Shown here in pieces: positions 31,094 to 40,616 of a DNA stretch of 64,000 bases. Position numbers and translations under genes: made by a program. The notes below the pieces were generated by a model. The model had not been told where the DNA came from and ran no database searches. It saw nothing but the letters and a program-made list of their open reading frames with translations. Position 1 is the stretch's first letter. Each line of letters opens with the position of its first letter. This stretch comes from Phytophthora colocasiae (Eukaryota > Oomycota > Peronosporomycetes > Peronosporales > Peronosporaceae): assembly GCA_018806915.1 (NCBI GenBank), contig JAGKQI010000101.1:558001-622000 (forward strand). The letters run 5' to 3'.

Positions 31094-32837
31094 ACTGGTA
31101 GGTAGAGAGTTTCTGCTTCTTCTTTGGCCGCTTGGGCTCGAGCTCGGGTTTTTCGCAATGAGCCAAAAGGCACCGGCCGCTCGTCACGGTCTGCAACTAC
31201 GTACCCTACAAAAAGATGCGATCCAGCGATTGGTCAGTCGCATAAGAAAATTTCTGATTGGTGGAAAATTACGTTCATTCTGGCGGTCCAAGTAGGGGGA
31301 TCTTCTTAGATGGAGCAACTTGCTGCAACCTGTCCAGCCATATCTCTTACATTGTACAGGTAGTTCGTGGTGCTACTCACAGGCGCAAAGATTTGAGCTT
31401 TTGGTGTGGCGTCGTCGCAACACAGTCAGCATTTGCTGAGGTGGGAACCGATGTAACTCTAATAATTTAGCTGAGACCGACGTTAAATGTAACGAATTTA
31501 GCTCAGACCATCAGCGATCGTAGTCGATATTGATGGTACTGCGTGTCAGGAACCCAGCGAAGGTTTCCTACAGCCAAGTTGAAGTGAATCGATCCAAGCA
31601 GCGTTCTCTAAATTGATGTCTGCACCCCCCCAAATTGGGACTGCTTGCTCCTATCAAAGGAGTCCTATGAGACCGGAACGACAGAACGCTGGTTGGTGCG
31701 GCGTGGTGAGTATTCAACGCATTCTACTGAGCCGATTCCCCATCGTCCTTATCGTGCAGGGTCTAGGCCGCTCTCTCGACAAAGTGACCCCGAACGAATT
31801 TGAGCACGGCAGCTCCCCCATCATGTGCAAACGCTGCTCCAAGATGAAGCCTCCATCCTTTGGCAGCGCTGCTCATGTGAATTCTGCGTCCAAACCCCCG
31901 ATTGGATCTTGATTGAAGCAGCTCCGCTTGCAGCACATCGGAGCTTCCAATCGCCCGATTGGACGAGCTCAACTTCAAAGTGACCGAGTAGTGAAAGCGT
32001 TAAGCACTGAGGAGGAAGGCGAGCTTCCAGCAAGCGGAACTCCATCAAGCCTGAGGCTGTCCCCAGAGGCATGCTTTCGCAACCACTGAATGGTCCCCAA
32101 GCAGCGTCAGGTTGTCGCTTTCTCACCCGGTATCTCTTGACATGTCCGACGGTCTTGTCGCGTTCGGCCCGGCCATGTTGGTCATTGCTACCAGAGATTG
32201 GCTCGCTCATTTTGCTGCTTGGGTTCTGACCTCATACATAATATCGCAATCGAATACATATTATGTATTCGATTGCGACAGGCGTTCGACCCATAGACAC
32301 GGGGCTTATATCGCGCGTCATGCGGAACTCGATGACGCCACGAAGAGGAGTACGTGGCGCGTATCTTACAACGGACGTGAAGCGCAGCCCGACGGGGAAC
32401 TGCTCCGCTTCACTTTGACAAACACGTCGGGTAACGGATACTTGTGACGGACGATAAAGACGCGCAGTTGGAGTCGAACTTGCCGTTGTCGGGTGCATGT
32501 TGCCAGCAGTGCTGCTGTTTAACTGCTGCAAGGTCGTGGGACGTGCAGAACTAACTGTTGGCCATCCTGTATTGCGCTTCATGAACCTGCAGACGTGGGT
32601 GTTGCTCCGCTAGTTGAAGTGTAAGCGGCCAGACCTCTTCTGTCGTCCGGGTACTCGTTGGAATGTTCGACTTGATCAAGAGTGCAGCATGAATTACAGT
32701 TGATGTTCTGCAAGATGGTTACTGCGCTTACCCATTACATGTTCCTACTTCATGACATGCTGTATTTTGTTCATGGGATTCGAGAACCGCAAGTAAGCGA
32801 GCGTGGAAGTCGATACATGCACTGTACAACATTCCAA
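31094..32837. other. Intergenic region with a 35-bp perfect hairpin
   Basis: No supported gene. CCAAT-type GATTGG sequences occur near 31229 and 31256, close to the ETFDH start, and may act in its promoter. A perfect 16-bp inverted repeat sits at 32244-32278. Short ORFs near 31613-32210 on both strands match nothing I recognise. Confidence 0.4.
32244..32278. repeat. Perfect inverted repeat, 16-bp arms, 3-nt loop
   Basis: Arms at 32244-32259 and 32263-32278 (TCGCAATCGAATACAT and its exact complement) with loop ATT. It is too AT-rich and isolated to be called a terminator. Confidence 0.85.
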
Positions 32838-33757
32838 CTATACTTTGTTGTCGTGTACCTGCGGTTTTTGAAACTTGGCGTGCAGCCAAACCCGATCCAT
32901 CGTGACCCCTTTCTTTCTATTGCGCAGTCGAACGGTGCAGTACTCGTTTTCCAGTGTGCGAAACCCGGTCCGCTCGAACAGCTCCGCCAGTCCTTCCCGC
33001 GAGAAAAAGAAGGCCAATGTGCCGTCGCTGCGGTAGTACAGATTCGGGCCTAGCTTCTTGGCGTTGCGCCGCATGGCGAGGTCGTACAACCCGTAGTCGC
33101 GAAAGCACACAATGCCACCAGGCCGCACCGCCGCGAAAATCTTGCGCAGCGTTTGATCAAACGATTCCGGTGGTAAGGCCGACAGCACAAACACCATGAG
33201 CACAATATCGATTGACTGGGGAGCAACGTCCAATAGTTCCTCCTGTGCGATGTCACACACGAAGGCGCGACATCGAGTGGGGTCATACTGAGCGTTATGC
33301 TGAAGGATGTCGATAGCATGAGCACTGAAGTCGCATACTTGTGCGTGCACGTTAGGGCATTCGGCCAGAATGGGGAAGATAGCACTGCCGTAGCCACATC
33401 CAAGCTCCAGTACTTCCAGAGTCTCAAGTTCCGGCGTGCTAAGCTCGGGGAACTCCTTGATGAGGTAGTTCCGAGATTTATAGACTTTACCTGGGTGGAT
33501 GCAACGTTGAGTCAGCTTCAATGTAACGTTACAGCTGTCAAAGGCGAAGCTAACCAACCATTGTTGCACTGGTGGAAGACGTTCCACTTGTTCTTGGCCT
33601 CATCTGCGAGCTTCTGCGTCTCAAGTTGCCCTTCGTCTTTGATCGGGTCGACGTCTATCTCCTCTTGCAACTGGCACTCTCGTGCGAGATCGTCCCATTC
33701 GAAGTCATGCGAGTGGAGCTGCACGTCGCGCTTGGGTTTGGCATCCTGCTCCGCCAT
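32838..33757 (-). CDS. METTL2/6/8-like tRNA 3-methylcytidine methyltransferase
   Basis: Two exons, 33757-33559 and 33490-32838, with a 68-nt intron splitting the Gly codon of NG-KVYKSRNY; 283 residues. The N-terminal exon has WDDLARECQLQEE and the conserved WNVFHQCNN. The class I SAM-binding core has VLELGCGYGSAIFPIL, then VCDFSAHAIDIL, FVCDIAQEE, and VLMVFVLSALPP, and the end carries the LYYRSDGTLAFFFSREGLAELF block. This order is that of the METTL2/6/8 (Trm140) group that methylates C32 of tRNAs. The start MAEQDAKPK is chosen over an upstream MYWT because it is shared-type and nearer the domain; this is not certain. Confidence 0.85.
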
Positions 33758-33869
33758 AGTCCAATACACAATGTGTCGTTGATAGGTGTGTATTCATGTT
33801 GTTAAAGTGAAGAATATTTATTAGAATTATAAAGAAGTGTACCTGAGAATAACAACCTCAATAATCCAG
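33758..33869. promoter_or_regulatory. Divergent promoter between METTL and RRM genes
   Basis: Only 112 bp lie between the opposite ATGs (145 bp if the RRM gene starts at 33903). AT-rich; no box stands out. Confidence 0.45.
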
Positions 33870-34644
33870 ATGTCAAAGCACACATACAATAATCGCGAAC
33901 GAATGGTAGAAACGAAGGAGAAGCGGAAGAAGAGCAAGCGCGTGAAGAAAGACCCGACCGCCGTCAAGACCAAGGACAAGAACGTCGCAAGAACTGGCCA
34001 CGTGATATGCGTCACCAATGTTCCGTCCGCACTCTGTGTGAGTGAACCCACAGTGCGGGACTTTTTCTCCGAGTACGGATTGCTGGAGTCTGTCACGGTA
34101 CGATTCTTCGCATAGGCAAGCGACTTTCGTTGCACGTCTTAACTCTTAAGTACTATGGCAGATACACCATAATTTTCTGGATATGGATCCCGATGGATTC
34201 ATGTACTTGGAGTATGCGGAGAAGGAGGAGGCAGAGGCTGCTATCGCTGCAGTCAAGGAGAAGAGCGTGGGGCTTAGAGACAAAACCAAAACCAAGTTCA
34301 AAAGGTCGGTTCAACCCGATGAGATCACAAGGATGAAGGCGGCTTTGGCGCTGCCTCGAGGGGCACCAAATTTTGAGCCGGATGAGAGAATGAAGGACAT
34401 TTTGCTGGGCAGGTTGGAAGTCAACCGGTTTTCGCAGAGCCAGCAGGAGCAAGCGTTGGAGGAGGACGACCTCATTCTTCAAAGTCTGTCGCAACATTCG
34501 TTCGCTAATTCCCAGCCGAAGAAGAGAAAGAAGAAGCGACGTAGACACTCGGATGACGAGCAACAGGCAAACTCCGACAAACCCAAGAAGACTAAGAGGA
34601 TGAAGAAGGCGAGATCCAACATGGTGGCAATACCAACCGAATAG
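33870..34644 (+). CDS. Small basic RRM-type RNA-binding protein
   Basis: Two exons, 33870-34097 and 34162-34644, in phase; 236 residues (225 if the second ATG at 33903 is used). A lysine-rich nuclear-localisation-like N-terminus (KEKRKKSKRVKKD) precedes an RRM-like fold: ICVTNVPSALCVSEPTVRDF (RNP2 side), then FMYLEYAEKEEAEAAI (RNP1 side). The C-terminal tail is again basic (KKRKKKRRRH, KPKKTKRMKKAR). This suggests a nucleolar or ribosome-biogenesis factor; I cannot name the orthologue. It is convergent with the GON4-like gene only 42 bp away. Confidence 0.65.
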
Positions 34645-34686
34645 AAATTAATTAACAAAACTCTTAGAGCACCAAGCCGCTTGCAG

Positions 34687-37600
34687 TTACTGCAACGAAG
34701 CTGACGAACGCTTTTCCTTCATTCGTCGTAAAAGAAGTTGCATGCGCTCACTGGAAGAGCATGTGCAGTTCGAGTGGCCACAAGTCGGACACTGCTGCAA
34801 CTTGACCTTTTTATTTGGAAGCACGTTGCTACTACTTGCAATTTCGCGGCGCGTTGTTGCTGTGGCTGAAGCTGCTCGCTTCGGACTGGAGCCGTCGACA
34901 TCCAATGTACCCGAGTGTTGAGAGTTCTCTTCTTCTGCATCGGATGACGCTGATGCGAACTCGTCTGAGCTTGAAGGGAGTTCAACCACTTCAAACTCCT
35001 CGTCTCCGGATCCATCTTCCCAGTCGTCATCATCATCGCTACCGGTCATTGTAGTAGCTCCTTGTGTTTTTTCAGCAATATTGACTTGAAATGCTCCGTT
35101 ACTGGGAGTTGGGTCAGCACCGAGAGGTGCAACCAGGGTGGATACTACCTTGCGCTTGACACGTCTGCTAGACTCACTTTGTGCGCTTGCGGCAGAAAAC
35201 TGAGTAGAACCACCCACGCTCTTACCAACAATGCGTCGCTCCAACGCAGCAAGAGCACGTTTCATGCGTTCGTTGCCAGGTTGGCCCAGGTTCTTTAGCC
35301 GAAGAGGATGTCGAATACGTGGAGATGATTTGCCACTGTCATCTCTTGCTGATTCGCCGTGAGACGGTGATGACAAAGGAGACTGGGAGGGGGTCTTCAA
35401 AGAGTTGGTGCTGAAAACTGACTGGTCGTCGGAGTCGGACATTAGGATACCATGCTCAAATGTATCGCCACCAGTTTCTTCTTCTCCGTCCTCATTAGCT
35501 TCGTCGTCATCGGTAAACTCCAACTGTTCGAAATCCGACTCACTCTCTTCGTTTTCCGAAGACAGCAATTCATCGTGCTCATAGTCACTGTCATCTTCAT
35601 CTTCGTCGCTTTCCTTCCGTACCATACGAGCGTCCATAAGACTTGTTGCTTGGGAATCAAGTTTTGCTTTTGCCGTTGGAGTACTAGCCAAGTCTGATGG
35701 CATTTCAATTGGCATAAACTCTTGTATTTGAGTACTTCCAAGCGGCATTGACGACTGGGTACCGGTGTCAATGAAAGGAGGGTCGGACTCGGGTACTCTA
35801 CTGTCATCGGGGTTCAACTGATCACTCTGCAACTTCTCTTTCTCCTTGACATCGTTGCCTTCATCCATAAAAGACGGCCAATTGTGTTTGCAGGTTGAGT
35901 TGAGGAGCGTCGCAGGGCTAATAAATGACCACGACGAGAAAAACAGGGCAGGGTGAAGATTCTTCATCCTACAAGAACCATCCGTCACCTTCTTTTGAGC
36001 AGCAGCGCTAATAAGAGATAGAATTCCTGGAGCTGCGTCAATGCCAATGGAGGACAGGTCGCCTACAGATTGGGCCATCAGAGAGCCCCGTATCCCTTGA
36101 CCAAGTTGCTGTAGCTGTAATGCTGCATCAAGCCTCGCCTTCTCCGCTTCCCCCCTCTGCCGGAGCATTCGGTTCCGTAGTTTGTCCTCCAAATACTCCT
36201 TCATGGCGACCGCTAGATCAATCGAGTCGTCTTCAGGTGCTGTCAGACCCATTTCTGCTAGGTCCGATCGGAACTTTACTGCAAGTCGCTCCCATCGCTT
36301 CCTAATCTCGAGGCGGCTGCGGTGTGGCAAATACTTCTTGGCGAGTCGAGCAAAGTGATACTTCTCGTTGTGCAACTCCACGAGACCTCGAGCAATTCGG
36401 AGATCCTCTTCAAGCAACCAGCTATTGTTGTGATGTTGCTGTGGAGTCTTTAAATGTAAAGCCTTCACAGGGTTCATCCCGGTCTTGGGGCCGACCAAGT
36501 ACTTGTATCGATGTCGGAGGTTCTGTGTCGTTTTGGTCGGAAGAAAGTGCTTCTGAATTTGCTCCCACGCATCCGCTTGAGAACCAAAACGCTTCGCACC
36601 ACGAGCCAGGAGAATATCTTCTGTCGTCGAATATCCTTTTTTGCTCTTCCGACACTTCTTCGCATGCAATAAGTGGGTGTCCAGCTGAAGCATCTGCTCT
36701 TGAATAGATCGATCACGCTCTTCAAGCGAGCAACCTCGTGCAAATCCAGCGGACAACTCGTCAACGGTTTGCGAGCCAACCAGCTCAAACATCGATGGAT
36801 GTGCCACTGCTGCATGGGCTGCAGTCAAAGACCTCGTCACACGCCTCAACGCTAAAAGATTTTCGGTGGTGCTGACGTTGTCATTACTTCCCTCCATTCC
36901 AGAACGATCACTGGTAGACGGAACCTTGTCAGCATCAATACCCTCGACCTCAGTACTTGATCCTCTAGTTGACACTGGGTTGAGTTTCGACAGCAGCGCA
37001 TTCTTATACTGTAGCGCCTTCTCGCCTCGCTGCTGCAACTCTTCCATCATCGCACGACACTCCGTTAGCTCCGGCGACGGTGGCTTGCTCGCCAAGAGGT
37101 GATACGTCTGAAGCAGCAATTGCAGGTGCTTATGCATTTGCGAGGCCAATTGAATGCATTGCGCCTGAGTAACAGCCCCCGGTCGTCCACGCAATACTGC
37201 CGGAATACTAACCGGTACGTCACGAGTAACGTTCATCACCGGTGGCTTCATTGCAGCTGCATCTTCATTACCCACGTCTCTAGTTGAAGCAACTGGCAAC
37301 ACAGATTCACAGCCATTGCTCGGTAGTAGTTCGCTTCTGTTTGGCTCAAGATTTGACACTGGAGTTCCAACTGTTGGCAACTTTGGGAACGTCATGTGTG
37401 TTGAGTCGAGCAGAAGATCAGTAAGCTCCTTCTTGGAGATACCTCTCCTAGCTTCTTCATCTTCATGATCATCTTCTTCTTCTTCCGGTTTGTATTCTTC
37501 ATCCTCTTCATCCAAGAACGATAAGGAAAAGTTTTCCTGCTCGTTAGGTAGCAAACTCGACAGGAAACGCTGATACTCTCGGTCCTCTTCCGTCTCCGGA

Positions 37601-37930
37601 ATTGCCTGTACCAGTCAACGCACACGTTCATTAGATCAAAGCCACGCAGCCCTTTTAGAAGTGCATCAACTTTGTGTCATCATCTCTAAATTTTTTGGCG
37701 CCAAGACCAAAAATAGTCATTCGATTTGGCGCCAACAAATGGTGATAAAAAATGGGCAAACAACGTACCAAGTCAAATGCGGGATCCGGTAGTGAAGCCT
37801 CCAGCGTGTCGATAGGGACATCCACGAGCGAGAACTTGGTGCGTGTGCGTCCAGCGATAGTGTCGTCGTGTGTTTCAACGTTTAAAGCGTCGACATCGAC
37901 TTCTGTATCTATTGGCGCGGCGTCCGCCAT
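34687..37930 (-). CDS. GON4-like nuclear protein with two SANT/Myb repeats
   Basis: Two exons, 37930-37769 and 37605-34687, phase 0; 1026 residues. The second exon starts AIPETEEDREYQRFLSSLLPNEQEN, the entry typical of GON4-like proteins. Two SANT/Myb-like repeats lie near residues 360-475 (YSTTEDILLARGAKRFG ... HFLPTKTTQNLRHRYKYLVG; WLLEEDLRIARGLVELHNEK ... RSRLEIRKRWERLAVKFR). Long acidic stretches and a Cys/His C-terminus (CPTCGHSNCTC) follow. GON4L-type proteins act in chromatin and transcription control. Exon 1 is divergent from the ribonucleotide reductase gene. The first in-frame ATG after the MTM pair was taken; 37936 is possible. Confidence 0.7.
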
Positions 37931-38282
37931 AGTCAACGCCGCTTACCCGCGCCGGTGGAGATTTGGATCAAGAAGACGCGCGTAGAAAGAAATCTGTGAC
38001 GTGTGACAGGGATAAAACCTCGACAAAAAACCTATTTCGGTTACATTTAGTGTGAATTATGTACCTTTTTGTGGGACAGTAGCTCAAGTACGTCAGCAGG
38101 AAGCAGCGAAGCGACACTTTTAGCCCCGACACTCGCCCGTTCATTCACTATACCGGCCGAGCCTCTCTATCAGGTTGGTGGCTTCAAGTGCCATCTACAC
38201 AGAAGGTCGCTCAACTGATGAGTCTCTGCTTTCATTCATTGTTCAATTTGCCAGCCATTCGCCAAGTATATTAACCCTTTTG
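37931..38282. promoter_or_regulatory. Divergent promoter of GON4-like and class II RNR genes, with Inr-like element
   Basis: 352 bp between opposite ATGs. GTTCATTCACTATA at 38139-38152 resembles the oomycete initiator (TCAYTYY...), placing transcription of the reductase about 140 bp before its ATG at 38283. The intervening bases are in frame with the ORF but begin with TTG, so they are taken as leader. Confidence 0.5.
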
Positions 38283-40415
38283 ATGGCTCCCACCACTTCT
38301 AACTCGACGTCGGCCGCTGTCATGGATACGGCAAAGGCGACGGAGACCAAGTCCACCCAGGTGTTCGAGACCACAACCGACTCAGTTGCTGCTTCGGCTA
38401 TCAACACGGGCATGAAGTTCCGCACTGGTCCTGGTTACAAACCCTTTGCGTTAGACAAGGCGTTTGTTGCCAGCTTCGAGGGCAAGACACCACCATTCGG
38501 CTTCAATGGACTAGGAGAGCTAGTGTACATGCGCACGTATTCACGTGTCAAGGTAGATGGAACTAAGGAACGCTGGTTCGAGACTATCGAGCGTGTGATC
38601 AACGGCACCTTCAACATGCAGAAGAAGTGGCTCCTGCAACTGGGTCAGCCTTGGAACGAAGAAGAAATGAACCACATCGCCCAGGAAATGTACACTCGCG
38701 TCTTTCAAATGAAATTTACACCGCCTGGACGCGGCTTGTGGGCTATGGGATCGCCGATCACTGAAGACCGCGGACTTTACGCTGCGCTGAACAACTGCGC
38801 TTTCGTGTCTACGGCAGATATTCTCGAGATCGAAACCCCCGCTGAGCCCTTCTGCTTTTTGATGGAGGCTGCTATGCTTGGTGTTGGTGTGGGCTTTGAC
38901 ACAAAAGGTGCCGGTAAACTTCTCGTACAAGGTTGTGACGAGTCAAAGATGATCGTGTTCATCATTCCAGACTCTCGAGAGGGCTGGGTAGAATCCGTGA
39001 AGATGCTGCTTGAAGCCCATTTCCTGCATCAGCCCGTGTTGACGTTCGATTACTCTTTAATCCGCCCGGCAGGTATGCCAATTAAGGGCTTTGGTGGTAT
39101 TAGCTCCGGTGCTGGTTCTCTGACTGCGCTCCATGAAGCTATCGAGTCCATTCTCAGGCCTCTCGCGGGTAAACCGTTGACGGCTCGAGGCATCGTAGAC
39201 ATTATGAACCAGATGGGTGTCTGTGTGGTTTCGGGCAATGTCCGTCGTACTGCTGAAATCGCCTTTGGAGATTACAACGACGACGAGTATGTTGACCTGA
39301 AGAACTATGAGAAGAATCCCGACCGTGCTGCCTTTGGCTGGACGTCTAACAACAGTATCTTTGCCGATATTGGCATGGACTACAAGCGGATTGCAGAGCG
39401 AATTGTGCGCAACGGTGAACCTGGCTTCGCGTGGCTCGAGAATATGCGCAACTATGGACGCATGAACGGCGTTAAGGACGACCGCGATCGAAACGCGTGC
39501 GGTGGCAATCCATGTTTGGAGCAGACGCTGGAATCGTATGAGATGTGCTGCCTAGTGGAGACATTCCCTAACAACCACGATAGCCTCGAGGATTTCCTGG
39601 AGACACTAAAATATGCCTACATGTACGCCAAGACAGTGACACTTGGACAGACCCAGTGGCCGCGCACCAACGAGGTGATGCAGCGCAACCGCCGTATTGG
39701 CTGCAGTATGTCCGGAATCGCGCAGTTCATCTCGAACCGTGGCCTTAACGAGTTCCAACGCTGGTGTGAGGCCGGGTACGACTGTATCCAGGAAGTGGAC
39801 AAGCAGATATCGTCTCGTTTCGCTATTCCGCTGTCCATCAAGACCACCTCTATCAAGCCTAGCGGGACGGTGTCACTACTGGCAGGCGCTACGCCGGGTA
39901 TGCATTACCCTGAGAGCCGCTTCTACATCCGCCGCATGCGTCTGGACAAACACTCTGACCTCCTTCCTGCGCTTCAGCGTGCTGGTTATGAGATCGAACC
40001 GGCTCACGAAGCTCCAGACTCGACGTTGGTTGTTTCCATCCCGGTGGATGTAGGCAAGGGTGTGCGTACACTGTCAGATGTATCTGCATGGGAACAGTTT
40101 GCTCTCTCGGCCTTCCTTCAGCGCTATTGGGCTGACAACCAGGTCAGTTGCACAGTGACATTCGACCCGAAGGCAGAAGGACCACAGCTCGCGCACATGC
40201 TCGACTACTTCCAATACCAGTTAAAAGGCATCAGTTTACTACCGAAACTGGAGCTGGGGGCGTACAAGCAGATGCCGTACGAGGAGATCAACGCCCGAAC
40301 GTACCACAAGATGAACCAGAGCATTGAACCTCTGCAGTTTAACGTCATTCAGTCCACTGAGACAGTCACTCCAGTCCCTGACAAATACTGTGAGGCCTGT
40401 GTGACAGACCCGTAA
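38283..40415 (+). CDS. Adenosylcobalamin-dependent ribonucleoside-triphosphate reductase (class II)
   Basis: Single exon, 710 residues, close to the ~740 of bacterial monomeric RTPR. The usual landmarks are seen: first redox Cys in LNNCAFVST, the finger loop NPCLEQTLE with thiyl-radical Cys and Glu, the second redox Cys in YEMCCLVETFP, GVGVGFDTKG, KPSGTVSLLAGATPGMHYP, and the C-terminal shuttle pair CEAC. It reduces ribonucleoside triphosphates to deoxynucleotides using a B12-derived radical. Start chosen at ATG 38283 (MAPTTSNSTS), since upstream in-frame codons lack an ATG. No transit peptide is obvious. The enzyme type is rare in eukaryotes. Confidence 0.92.
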   Translation: MAPTTSNSTSAAVMDTAKATETKSTQVFETTTDSVAASAINTGMKFRTGPGYKPFALDKAFVASFEGKTPPFGFNGLGELVYMRTYSRVKVDGTKERWFETIERVINGTFNMQKKWLLQLGQPWNEEEMNHIAQEMYTRVFQMKFTPPGRGLWAMGSPITEDRGLYAALNNCAFVSTADILEIETPAEPFCFLMEAAMLGVGVGFDTKGAGKLLVQGCDESKMIVFIIPDSREGWVESVKMLLEAHFLHQPVLTFDYSLIRPAGMPIKGFGGISSGAGSLTALHEAIESILRPLAGKPLTARGIVDIMNQMGVCVVSGNVRRTAEIAFGDYNDDEYVDLKNYEKNPDRAAFGWTSNNSIFADIGMDYKRIAERIVRNGEPGFAWLENMRNYGRMNGVKDDRDRNACGGNPCLEQTLESYEMCCLVETFPNNHDSLEDFLETLKYAYMYAKTVTLGQTQWPRTNEVMQRNRRIGCSMSGIAQFISNRGLNEFQRWCEAGYDCIQEVDKQISSRFAIPLSIKTTSIKPSGTVSLLAGATPGMHYPESRFYIRRMRLDKHSDLLPALQRAGYEIEPAHEAPDSTLVVSIPVDVGKGVRTLSDVSAWEQFALSAFLQRYWADNQVSCTVTFDPKAEGPQLAHMLDYFQYQLKGISLLPKLELGAYKQMPYEEINARTYHKMNQSIEPLQFNVIQSTETVTPVPDKYCEACVTDP

Positions 40416-40616
40416 AGCTCACGAGCCATTAGTTGTCATTTTGCAAGCAAACCATACAGGAATACATGTTGCACGTACCGCGTGCTGCCCCGCAATCGAA
40501 CACTTCCTTACACCATCACAAGAGCTGACGCAATCGCTCAACGTGCTCACGCATCCAACCTTCACTTTTGGATTTGCCTTCGAGGACCCTGACACATATC
40601 ATTACCAGTAGTATTG

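Noticed and set aside
31613..32210. Short ORFs on both strands between ETFDH and METTL genes
   Set aside because: No motif, no splice context, and opposing frames overlap; treated as intergenic.
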